A DNA stretch of 64,000 bases from Maridesulfovibrio frigidus DSM 17176 (GTDB lineage: Bacteria > Desulfobacterota > Desulfovibrionia > Desulfovibrionales > Desulfovibrionaceae). How positions within the stretch are numbered: position 1 is the stretch's first letter; each line of letters begins with the position of its first letter. The notes below the pieces were generated by a model. It made no database searches and was not told where the DNA came from. It saw nothing but the letters and a program-made list of their open reading frames with translations. The stretch spans positions 186,001-250,000 of the forward strand of contig NZ_JONL01000004.1 of the NCBI RefSeq assembly GCF_000711735.1. Direction: 5' to 3'. The translations under genes were made by a program, and so were the position numbers. Positions 35,191 through 43,078 of the stretch are shown here, one piece after another.

Positions 35191-35945
35191 TTTTTATCCT
35201 TCGGTTCCAGTTCAGCAAGCCGGATATATTTTTGAAAGGTGTAAAAGAAGCCGTGCACAGCTATTATGAACCCTGCCCGGCCGTCTAGAAAGCCCTGCTG
35301 AAGTATATATTGTTTGAAAAATTTACCTATTCCATGGCTTATCGCACTACCGAGAGAGCCTCTTTTGCCACGTGAGTACAGATCTTCAGCAGCATCTTGA
35401 GTGTAGTAATTAATTTTTTCAAGATGTTGTTTAAAATTCTCATAAGGGTAATGAATTATATCACCTTTAAGGTTTCCAGCTTTTGTTTTCGGGCGAAGTT
35501 CCTCGTGAGGTCTGATGCCGCCTATGCTGATCCCTTCGGGCTTGTAGATGCGGAAAAGCTTGTCTGGATACCATCCACTATGGAGTATGAATCGATTGAA
35601 ATACCATGATTTACGAGGGCAATAGAACCCGTCTAAATCCTTGGGAGGATTTTCGAGGTTCTTTAGAATGTTATCTTTAAGTTCAGGAGAAATTATTTCA
35701 TCCTGATCGATTGTAACAACCCATGGTGTTTTGATCTGTTTTACTGCGAACTTATGCTGATCAATTGCGCCATTCCAATCGTTATGAATAACTCTGGCAT
35801 TGTGCTTTTTAGCGATATCAAGAGTAGCGTCAGATGAACCTGAGTCTATGAGTAGAATTTCAGAGCAGAAAGATAGGCTTGCAAGAGTTTCATCTAGCAG
35901 TCTTTCGCCGTTATATGTAAGGACTAATCCTGTGATGCTGGTCAT
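35187..35945 (-). CDS. Glycosyltransferase family 2 (WaaE/KdtX-like)
   Basis: 252 residues. A GT-A fold start SITGLVLTYNGERLLDETLASL and IDSGSSDATLDIAKKHNARV, then WVVTIDQDEIIS with the metal-binding DQD in place of DxD, and the HSGWYPDKLFRIYKPEG segment seen in LPS-core WaaE-type enzymes. It heads the fdtA-fdtB unit and probably transfers a core or amino sugar to the LPS core. The closest named relatives are beta-1,4-glucosyl/heptosyl-adding WaaE; exact sugar unknown. Confidence 0.86.
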   Translation of the reverse strand: MTSITGLVLTYNGERLLDETLASLSFCSEILLIDSGSSDATLDIAKKHNARVIHNDWNGAIDQHKFAVKQIKTPWVVTIDQDEIISPELKDNILKNLENPPKDLDGFYCPRKSWYFNRFILHSGWYPDKLFRIYKPEGISIGGIRPHEELRPKTKAGNLKGDIIHYPYENFKQHLEKINYYTQDAAEDLYSRGKRGSLGSAISHGIGKFFKQYILQQGFLDGRAGFIIAVHGFFYTFQKYIRLAELEPKDKK

Positions 35946-36074
35946 TTCAGCCTTTTATTAGCGGGTAGTATTGAAAATAAATACCAAAAAATACATTCAA
36001 AATTTAAAATAACAGATTGAGTGTAGATATGGGAGTGATGAGAGTCAAGAGGGTATCGATACGAAGCCGTAGAC

Positions 36075-37055
36075 CTATGTCATTTTAGGTTCAATGGCAC
36101 TGGTAATCTGGATTGCTCGGTTGGCCTTAACCTTTCCGGGAAGTCCGTAATATTTGAGAATTCCTTCCACTTCGCACTCAAGTTTATCTTCTTCATCAGT
36201 ATCGAGAAGTAGAAGATCTCCCTCTTGAAGGTTCACGAGTTGGCGCCCAGTAATTTTTGTTCTGCCTAGACGAACAAGCAGTTCAACTGGTGTCTCAAGA
36301 AGTCTTTCTTTAAATCTGCTTACCCATACATGGTCAATTTCTAGTCTTTCAGACTGGAAAGATGCATGGAGTTTTGAGCGGATAGGCTCGAGAGTAGAGT
36401 ACGGCAGGCAGACGATAAGTGAGCCAATGGCATTTTCAAGTTCGACTTCAAATGTGATGACGATAACAACATCTGAAGGTGGAACTATCGCCGCGAACTG
36501 TGGGTTAACTTCAGAGCGGATAAGTTCGAGATGAACTTCGTGAACCGGACGCCACGAGTCTTCGAGATTTGATAGAGCAATTTTAACAACGCGGTCTACG
36601 ATTGCTTGCTCGATAGGGGTGAAGTCACGTCCCTCAACCTTTGGCTGAGAGCCTGAACCTCCGAAAAAGCTTTCCACAAGAGCAAAAACAAGGCGTGAAT
36701 CAACGACCAGAATGGCGTTTCCGCGAAGTGGGTCCATTTTAAAAATAGAGAGTGAGGTCGGTACAGGCAGGGAACGCATAAAGTCCCCGAATTTAGACAT
36801 GTCGATAGAAATAGGGTTGATATCGACTCTTTTGCGCATGGTATTAGCTAGATTATTTGTTGCTAAGCGCGCGAAACGGTCATTAACAATTTCAAGAACA
36901 GGCATACGGCCGCGGATAATGCGGTCCTGATTCGCAAGGTCGAACGAAACTACGCCGGAATCATCATCCGGTATATCTTGCTCAGCTTCAACCTCTCCGC
37001 CGGAGAGACCTCTTAGCAGTGCATCGACTTCATCCTGTTGAAGGATTTTGCTCAT
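36075..37055 (-). CDS. fliM: Flagellar motor switch protein FliM
   Basis: 326 residues. The N-terminus MSKILQQDEVDALLRGLSGG is the CheY-P-binding peptide. A middle CheC-like domain (about 40-230) carries the VLEIVNDRFARLATNNLANT and FFGGSGSQPKVEGRDFTPIE segments. A C-terminal SpoA domain follows (about 250-320; LVRLGRTKITGRQLVNLQEG). It is part of the C-ring that sets rotation direction. No other flagellar gene is nearby in the window. A hairpin-poor gap follows its stop. Confidence 0.96.
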   Translation of the reverse strand: MSKILQQDEVDALLRGLSGGEVEAEQDIPDDDSGVVSFDLANQDRIIRGRMPVLEIVNDRFARLATNNLANTMRKRVDINPISIDMSKFGDFMRSLPVPTSLSIFKMDPLRGNAILVVDSRLVFALVESFFGGSGSQPKVEGRDFTPIEQAIVDRVVKIALSNLEDSWRPVHEVHLELIRSEVNPQFAAIVPPSDVVIVITFEVELENAIGSLIVCLPYSTLEPIRSKLHASFQSERLEIDHVWVSRFKERLLETPVELLVRLGRTKITGRQLVNLQEGDLLLLDTDEEDKLECEVEGILKYYGLPGKVKANRAIQITSAIEPKMT

Positions 37056-37236
37056 TCTTATGCGATCCGTGTTAGAGTTTTACAATTGCTAATCACTATT
37101 AATTAACTGCTTTATACGACAAAGTAAATGAAAGCCATAGTTTGCCGTTTAGAAGCAGTGCTAGCTTGAAGGTCTTTTGCTATATATCATATCGTATTAT
37201 TCGATATAATCTTTAGTGTGAAGCTAAGTGCTTTGA

Positions 37237-38073
37237 TTATTTAACTTCATTAACTTTAATATGCCAAGGCTCATAGCGTACTCCGAGCATGTTTTCCTCG
37301 GGATATCGAAGTTTAAGGTATCCTTGCTTGCGCAACCTCGCACATGTTTCAGTTTTGGCAAAGCTGACACTGAAATTTGCTGATCCTAGACCCGTCTCGC
37401 CAACATCAAAATCACCTATTCCGTGAAATGAGTACCCGGGAGGGGCAAGTGAGCGTGAGGCAAGTGAAAGATTTCCTTTATTTGCGGCGGCCTTAGAATA
37501 AAATAAAATGAACTGCTTCATTATGCCGCGAACACCTGATGTCAGGTAAACTTTTTTCCCAAGCAGATGTTTTATAGATTTGTATGTCTCGTGTGGCTGC
37601 CCGCGATATAGATAATTGCCGCTTCTAGGTATTTTTATAAGTTCTTTCTTTGATACGCGGCTGGTGAGATTTGATGTCGGCCTTTCTCCGAAAAAACCGT
37701 AATTGGCTGCATCAAAGTGAAAGGTATAATCCATAAATTCTATTTCATCTTTGGTGAACGCACCAATGGAGGAATATCTGCGGGCATAGCTAAGCCCATC
37801 ATCAAAACTGATGATAGCGAAATTTCCAAACCCTACTGAACGTTGGGTTTTGCGTAGTTTTTTTAAAGTAGATTTAAGCAGAGCAAGCTGTTTGCCTTTG
37901 AGGATTATGTCGCCTTTGTGCTCCATATCAAAGTTAGCCATATCGTGGAGATAGTCTTTCAGATCTTTTTCTGATGGTCTGGGTGGATCTGCATGTACGA
38001 GTTTCGGCAGTCCATAGAGAGTGGTTGCCGTTGCTGCTGCGTAGAGGGTCTTTAGAAATGTTCTTCTATTCAT
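37237..38073 (-). CDS. Exported M15-family peptidase (VanY-like DD-carboxypeptidase)
   Basis: 278 residues. The leader MNRRTFLKTLYAAATAT carries a twin-arginine-like RRTFLK motif. The C-terminal domain has zinc-ligand candidates H217 and D221/D223 (SFHGIGDFDVG) and W270-H271 (YEPWHIKV), the M15B pattern. The His-to-Asp spacing is one residue shorter than the common SxHxxGxAxD motif. YLTSGVRG lies before the catalytic region. It probably trims D-alanine or peptidoglycan cross-links in the periplasm. It is a single gene with no operon partner apparent. Confidence 0.8.
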   Translation of the reverse strand: MNRRTFLKTLYAAATATTLYGLPKLVHADPPRPSEKDLKDYLHDMANFDMEHKGDIILKGKQLALLKSTLKKLRKTQRSVGFGNFAIISFDDGLSYARRYSSIGAFTKDEIEFMDYTFHFDAANYGFFGERPTSNLTSRVSKKELIKIPRSGNYLYRGQPHETYKSIKHLLGKKVYLTSGVRGIMKQFILFYSKAAANKGNLSLASRSLAPPGYSFHGIGDFDVGETGLGSANFSVSFAKTETCARLRKQGYLKLRYPEENMLGVRYEPWHIKVNEVK

Positions 38074-38174
38074 GTGGTAGCTTGGTTTTTAGTCTAGTGC
38101 TTATTTTAAGACGTAGTCTACGAAAGTTCTCTAGAGGAATGCTATAACAGAATAGCCGCGGTGGGAAGCATTTG

Positions 38175-38206
38175 AAAGAGCCACCCACAAACGTGAATGG
38201 CTCTTT
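38175..38206 (-). terminator. Hairpin downstream of the MucR-like gene
   Basis: AAAGAGCCA and TGGCTCTTT form a 9-bp stem around a 14-base loop, about 26 bases after the stop of the regulator gene at 38232. The U tract is short (three U within the arm), so this is a moderate terminator. Confidence 0.55.
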
Positions 38207-38231
38207 TGGTACTGAATGTGGAGAAAACTGG

Positions 38232-38618
38232 TTATTTACCGCGTTTTGTCCAGAGTTGCATCTCTTTCATCTTTTTACGACGCTCGCGCTGTAAAGATTT
38301 ACAAACGAGAGGCGTTTTTTTCTTCAATCCATGCTTTTCCCGGTATTCGTCCGGAGTAAGTTCATGTGACAAAAGATGTTTTTTTGTAATTATTTTGAAG
38401 GCTTTTCCGCACTCACAACAAACGATTGATTTTTCTTTTATTGATTTCTTAGGGTCGCATGCAGGAGAATCTTCCTTGGCAGGAAGAGCGTTTTCAGCAA
38501 TGTCCTTAATACCAGCAGAGAGCTTGCGGACCATGGAAGTAATTTCATCTTCATTCATGGTTCTAACGCTGGCCTGTGCTTTGACTATTTCCAAAGCTTC
38601 TTTAAGGTAATCATCCAT
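38232..38618 (-). CDS. MucR/Ros family zinc-finger transcriptional regulator
   Basis: 128 residues. The C2H2-like finger has C67/C70 (VCCECGKAF) and H81/H85 (HLLSHEL), followed by TPDEYREKHGL, the family signature. MucR/Ros proteins act as H-NS-like regulators of exopolysaccharide, motility and cell-cycle genes, binding AT-rich DNA. AGGAG lies before the ATG. It is transcribed away from a 627-bp AT-rich gap that ends at manC, so autoregulation and control of manC are plausible. Confidence 0.9.
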   Translation of the reverse strand: MDDYLKEALEIVKAQASVRTMNEDEITSMVRKLSAGIKDIAENALPAKEDSPACDPKKSIKEKSIVCCECGKAFKIITKKHLLSHELTPDEYREKHGLKKKTPLVCKSLQRERRKKMKEMQLWTKRGK

Positions 38619-39245
38619 GTGAATCTCCTATGAGGATTATTTTAAAACTAATACCCGTCTTCAATATATAGGGAATAATGTAGATTGTAGTTGCTGTCAA
38701 ATGTATTAGATGATTTTGTACTTTTTATTATTATTTATCTTTATTAGTTGTGTTGTTTTGAAATGTTTTTAAAGTAATACTTGTGAATGTATTTACTTTA
38801 ACATTATTTAAAAAATATTTTTACTATTATATGCTTAATATTTGAAACACAGTAGTTATAGTGTGTTTGATATTGTGCATATTTGATCTAAATTATGTAG
38901 AGTATATGGTAATTTCTTGCACAATAAGAATGACGGAACAGATTTGAATATATTATAAATAAAAAATGTGAGTGCTCCCATTTTTGTGAGTGTTTTCTTA
39001 AAAAGTAATAACAATGAATGTGTTTATTAACTTCACAGAAGAGTGTTACTAAGTGCTTTATATTGTTTTTTACACTGTGAAAATAAATTTATTATGTTTC
39101 ACTCTATTACATAATGTATTTTAAGTGTTGATTTGATTATAAGATAAAGTTTGTATTTTGTGTGTTAATTGTCGAGTATGTTGATGCCTTGCTTGTAAAT
39201 AGTATGAGTAATGATTTGTTTGATAGTTGAAGGTAGGGAGATACG
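38619..39245. promoter_or_regulatory. AT-rich gap between mucR-like gene and manC
   Basis: 627 bases with no credible gene and very A+T-rich composition by eye. It carries an imperfect direct repeat: AAAGTAATA-N3-TGAATGT-A-TTTA near 38772-38800 and a similar AAAGTAATA-N3-TGAATGT-G-TTTA near 39002-39030. It must hold the promoters of both divergent genes; no confident -35/-10 pair was found. GGGAG precedes the manC start. It is a plausible binding region for a MucR-type protein. Confidence 0.5.
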
Positions 39246-40676
39246 ATGATTATACCTGTTATTCTTTCTGGTGGAAGCGGGACTCGCTTGTGGCCACTTT
39301 CGCGTAAGCTGCATCCCAAGCAATTGCTGGATTTCATGGGAGATGGATCGCTACTGCAAACTACAGTCAGGCGTGGGTGTTCCCTTGCTGAATCTGGTGC
39401 TCCTATTGTTGTTTGCAATGAATGTTACAGGTTCATGGTGGCTGAGCAGTTGCGCCAGATTGATGTTTCTCCTGATGCAATTCTTCTTGAACCTGAAGGG
39501 AGAAATTCTGCTCCGGCTATCGCCGTTGCTGCGTTTCGTGTTCAAGAAAAAAATCCCGACGGTTTGATGTTGGTTATGCCGTCTGATCACATATTTCAGA
39601 ATTCAGAAGCTTTTTATGAGGCGGTACAGCGTGGAGTAGAAAGTGCAAACAAAGGTGATTTTGTCCTTTTTGGGATAGTCCCTACCTCTCCTGAGACTGG
39701 TTACGGATACATCAGGCATGGTGATTATTTTCCTGGTCAGGGTGTTTGCCCTGTTAATGAGTTTGTGGAAAAGCCTGATTTTAAAACAGCTCAGAGCTAT
39801 CTCGATTCCGGTGAATATTTTTGGAATGGCGGAGTCTTTCTTTTCAAGGCGAGCGTTTATTTAAATACTCTTAAAGAGCTTGAGCCTGCTATATATGATG
39901 CTTGCCGTGATTCTGTTGAGAAAGCTCAGTCGGATTTAGATTTTATCAGGTTGCATGAAGAAAGCTTTCTCTCGTGCCCGTCAAAATCTGTTGACTATGC
40001 TGTGATGGAGCAAGTGGAAAACCGTGTGGTTGTTCCTTTGGATAGTGGTTGGTCAGATATAGGTTCTTGGGATTCTTTGATGCGTGAGCTGCCTGATGAT
40101 GCTAATGGTAACGTGATTATCGGGGATGTTCTTGATGAGGGTGTGACTAATAGTTTTATGCACTCTTCTGGAAGAGTTATCGGCGTTGTAGGAGTCGATA
40201 ATATGGTTGTGGTCGAAACCAAGGATGCTGTTCTGGTTGCGGATCGCAGTTGTACTCAGGATGTAAAAATTCTGGTTGAAAGGCTAAGTAAGGCTGGTAG
40301 GGATGAGGCTTCTGTTCATAGACAAGTGTTCCGGCCGTGGGGGTCATATGAACTTGTTGATTCCAGCGCCAGATTTCAGGTAAAAAGAATAATTGTTAAG
40401 CCCGGAGGGATTCTTTCGCTCCAGATGCATCACCACAGAGCTGAGCACTGGGTAGTTGTCAGCGGCACAGCTAGCGTGTTGATTGGCGGAGAAGAGGTTC
40501 TGCTCCGTGAGGATCAATCCACTTATATTCCTATCGGGGTGAAACACCGACTTACTAACCCTGGAAAAATTGACCTCGAGCTTATCGAAGTGCAGACAGG
40601 AAGCTATCTCGGCGAAGATGATATTTCGCGTTTTGAAGATGCTTACGGACGATCCGGAGATAGTCAGAAGTCGTGA
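39246..40676 (+). CDS. manC: Mannose-1-phosphate guanylyltransferase / mannose-6-phosphate isomerase
   Basis: 476 residues, the typical bifunctional type II enzyme (AlgA/ManC/CpsB). Nucleotidyltransferase motif: LSGGSGTRLWPLSR (8-21), then FVEKPD and NGGVFLFKASVYL. The C-terminal cupin isomerase has VKRIIVKPGGILSLQMHHHR and EHWVVVSGTA with metal-binding histidines. It makes GDP-mannose for LPS or exopolysaccharide. GGGAGATACG precedes ATG. The next gene starts in a GTGA overlap. Confidence 0.95.
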   Translation: MIIPVILSGGSGTRLWPLSRKLHPKQLLDFMGDGSLLQTTVRRGCSLAESGAPIVVCNECYRFMVAEQLRQIDVSPDAILLEPEGRNSAPAIAVAAFRVQEKNPDGLMLVMPSDHIFQNSEAFYEAVQRGVESANKGDFVLFGIVPTSPETGYGYIRHGDYFPGQGVCPVNEFVEKPDFKTAQSYLDSGEYFWNGGVFLFKASVYLNTLKELEPAIYDACRDSVEKAQSDLDFIRLHEESFLSCPSKSVDYAVMEQVENRVVVPLDSGWSDIGSWDSLMRELPDDANGNVIIGDVLDEGVTNSFMHSSGRVIGVVGVDNMVVVETKDAVLVADRSCTQDVKILVERLSKAGRDEASVHRQVFRPWGSYELVDSSARFQVKRIIVKPGGILSLQMHHHRAEHWVVVSGTASVLIGGEEVLLREDQSTYIPIGVKHRLTNPGKIDLELIEVQTGSYLGEDDISRFEDAYGRSGDSQKS

Positions 40677-40969
40677 AAAAAGCATTGATTACAGCACTAT
40701 GCATTATTTTGTTTTCTTACTTTTCTACAGGGTGTCTCTGGTTGATGGCTGGAGTTGTGGGCGTTGCAGTCGTCACTGCTAACATAGATGAAATTCAGAA
40801 TGCAGATACTAATAGTACCGGGACTGAGGCTTTTGATGAGCACATGTCCGAAGAAAAGGCAATAAATGAGGCTTTGGCTAAGCCTGAATCTGAAAAAATA
40901 GAAGTAAGAGAAAGCCTTAGTATAGATGATATTTTTGATGAATATGAAGGCGAAATAACAGATAATTGA
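40673..40969 (+). CDS. Small lipoprotein, function unknown
   Basis: 98 residues from GTG 40673, overlapping the manC stop by 4 bases. The signal MKKALITALCIILFSYFSTG ends in the lipobox STGC (Cys21), so it should be lipidated. The mature part has a short hydrophobic stretch (LMAGVVGVAVVTA) and then an acidic tail rich in E and D. No domain recognised. Tight coupling to manC suggests a surface or polysaccharide-related role, by position only. Confidence 0.65.
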   Translation: MKKALITALCIILFSYFSTGCLWLMAGVVGVAVVTANIDEIQNADTNSTGTEAFDEHMSEEKAINEALAKPESEKIEVRESLSIDDIFDEYEGEITDN

Positions 40970-41062
40970 TAGGCTAGAAGTTCTTCTTGCTATTTTATAT
41001 GCTTTTATAAGAATTAGCCTTAATAATAGTAATTTTAACTAAATATGAACCGGAGAGATTGA

Positions 41063-42316
41063 ATGGCTGAAAGCTCAATAAAAAACACCGTACTTGTTGT
41101 CGAAAGCAGTCATACGCAGGCGCGAGTTATCACCGAGCACGTTGAGAGCATAACGCCTTTTGATGTGGAAGTAGCTTCTTCTTTTGATCAGGTTGAAGAT
41201 ATACTGGAAAATAATAGCGATGTTTTTATTGCAGTGCTCAATCTGAACATCAAGGGAGCTGCGGATGGCGAGGCCGTGGACTATGTTCTTTCCCGTCAGA
41301 TTCCATGCATAATTTTGACTTCGACTTTTGATGAAAAAATGCGCAACAGATTTATCGAAAAAAATGTGCTTGATTATTTTAATAAATCAAACCGAACAGA
41401 TCTCGATGATATGGTGGATTTGATTCGTAGAATTCATTCTAATCATGATATTAAAGTTGTAGTTGCTGAAGATAATGGTACAGCTCGTAAGATTATGTGT
41501 AAGCTTTTGGAACGGCTCAACTTCACTGTATTTGATGCTGACGACGGAGCGAAAGCTCTAAAAATAATTGAAGTAAATCAAGATGTTAAGCTGCTTATCA
41601 CCGATTATGAAATGCCTGAGATGGATGGTTTTGAGCTTATATCAGCGGTTCGCAAAACTCATTATCGTGATCAGCTTTCAATACTTGGCGTTTCAGCTCA
41701 CGATTCTGGAGCTATTACTGCCAAATTTCTTAAGTGTGGAGCAAATGATTTCCTTAAAAAACCATTTGAGGTTGAAGAATTTTCATGGCGCGTTACCAAT
41801 AATTTGAATGATTTGGAACGCTTATCATCTATTAAAGACGCATACAGCCACGATCCTCTGACTGGATTTGGCAATTTAAGTGTATTCATTAAGCAGGGGC
41901 GTGATATTTTCGAATCCCTTTCCAAGCAAGGTAAAGCTCCAATTATCGCTGCATTTAATGTAGACAGCATGCCTGATATTAATGCTAAATTTGGTTGGGA
42001 TGCAGGGTTTGCGGCTCTAAAAAAAGCTGCATCAAATTTAGAACAGCAGTCGCTTGGCTGGTTGCTTTCTGCTCGTTGGGATGGTGGTTTTTTAATTTTA
42101 GCTGAGGACGCGGAAGTGTTGAAGAATGACCTTCTCGCCGCACAGCTTGCCTTCTCTAAGACTGCTGTTGGGCAACCCGGTAAAAGGTTTAAGGGTACAG
42201 CTTCTTTTGCTGTAACTAGAGAGGCTGACAAGGATCTGGACACGGCGATGTCGAAAGTGACAACAGTTCTCGCAAAAATGCAGACAACCGGGGCAGACTC
42301 TTCCCGCTTTGTATAA
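41063..42316 (+). CDS. Dual-receiver protein with degenerate GGDEF domain
   Basis: 417 residues. Receiver 1 (about 8-125) has N60 where the phospho-acceptor Asp is expected (AVLNLNIKG), though T86 and K108 remain, so it is likely a pseudo-receiver. Receiver 2 (about 130-250) is intact: E136/D137, D181 (LLITDYEMPEMDG) and K233. Residues 258-417 resemble a GGDEF domain (DPLTGFGNLSVF), but the signature is ARWDGGFLIL instead of GGDEF, so diguanylate cyclase activity is unlikely. A c-di-GMP or protein-binding output is more plausible. No kinase gene is adjacent. Confidence 0.85.
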   Translation: MAESSIKNTVLVVESSHTQARVITEHVESITPFDVEVASSFDQVEDILENNSDVFIAVLNLNIKGAADGEAVDYVLSRQIPCIILTSTFDEKMRNRFIEKNVLDYFNKSNRTDLDDMVDLIRRIHSNHDIKVVVAEDNGTARKIMCKLLERLNFTVFDADDGAKALKIIEVNQDVKLLITDYEMPEMDGFELISAVRKTHYRDQLSILGVSAHDSGAITAKFLKCGANDFLKKPFEVEEFSWRVTNNLNDLERLSSIKDAYSHDPLTGFGNLSVFIKQGRDIFESLSKQGKAPIIAAFNVDSMPDINAKFGWDAGFAALKKAASNLEQQSLGWLLSARWDGGFLILAEDAEVLKNDLLAAQLAFSKTAVGQPGKRFKGTASFAVTREADKDLDTAMSKVTTVLAKMQTTGADSSRFV

Positions 42317-42324
42317 GAATATTT

Positions 42325-42558
42325 ATGCTTGTTTTAAAATGTGCTGCATGTAGGCGAAAGCTACTGAAGTATTATAAAATAGGTCAGGGTGAGGTGCACC
42401 GCTGCCATAAGGAAAGGATTAAAAAAATCTGGAATTTGGAAGAGAGGGATGGGAAAATATTCTGTTCCTGTGGTAAATCTTTCGGGATTGACCGTGGCAG
42501 TTACTATACCATGGATAAGAAAGCGTTTACCTATTCGGGTACTAAAACTAACAGCTGA
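42325..42558 (+). CDS. Small cysteine-rich (zinc-ribbon-like) protein
   Basis: 77 residues. Four to five cysteines in CAAC (6-9), RCHK and CSCGKSFG could hold a zinc ion, similar to Com-like short ribbons. No other domain. It starts 8 bases after the dual-receiver gene and converges on the HAD gene with 8 bases between stops. No strong Shine-Dalgarno is seen. Function unknown. Confidence 0.6.
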   Translation: MLVLKCAACRRKLLKYYKIGQGEVHRCHKERIKKIWNLEERDGKIFCSCGKSFGIDRGSYYTMDKKAFTYSGTKTNS

Positions 42559-42566
42559 CCCTAAAA

Positions 42567-43037
42567 TTAATTCCTGAGAGTGGCCATAAGCCTGATAGGG
42601 TGCGTGAAAAGTCCTAATGCGTGAGCTATTTTCGCGCTCGAGATATCTGCCGCTCTGGCAGCTGCCATGGACATGCATTCCGACCCTGAAATAGCGATAC
42701 CAAGCGCAGCTTCCTTCAGTATTAATGCGTCATTGTGTCCGTTGCCTATGCAGGCACACTTTTCGGTCCCAAGTGAATGTATGTAGTCGAGTTTTGATTG
42801 ATCTTCTGCAGGGCCACTTATGATGTGTATGGATACTGGAAGTCCTTGCAAATTTTCTTCGCATTGTCCGAGAGTGTCGGCTGTGAGTACATGGACTTCA
42901 ATGTCTACAGATAATTCTCGAATAATTTTACCTATACCGGGTAGTAAATTGCCATCAAGAGCGATTGTTCCATTGTAGTCTAAAACTAGATGCTCGATGT
43001 TAAGTGCTCCGAATCCTGGAATATTAAGACTGATCAT
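42567..43037 (-). CDS. HAD hydrolase, soluble P-type-ATPase-like domain
   Basis: 156 residues. HAD motif I is LDYNGTIALDG (D-x-N-G-T with an acidic nucleophile). VHVLTADT is motif II, a lysine in DQSKLDY is motif III, and IGNGHNDALILKEAALGIA is motif IV. This corresponds to the hydrolase core of P-type ATPases without membrane or cap parts (soluble P-type ATPase family). Phosphatase activity is likely, substrate unknown. It stands 41 bases upstream of the amidase end, on the same strand as the amidase. Confidence 0.82.
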   Translation of the reverse strand: MISLNIPGFGALNIEHLVLDYNGTIALDGNLLPGIGKIIRELSVDIEVHVLTADTLGQCEENLQGLPVSIHIISGPAEDQSKLDYIHSLGTEKCACIGNGHNDALILKEAALGIAISGSECMSMAAARAADISSAKIAHALGLFTHPIRLMATLRN

Positions 43038-43078
43038 GGTTTGAACCTCATCTCGTGCGTTAATAAAAATCTTAATAT

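Noticed and set aside
36985-37005. CTCCGCCGGAGAG in fliM as a fourth repeat copy
   Set aside because: Only a short chance match to the core. The CCCAAAACTTTT end and hairpin are missing and the frame is conserved fliM coding sequence.
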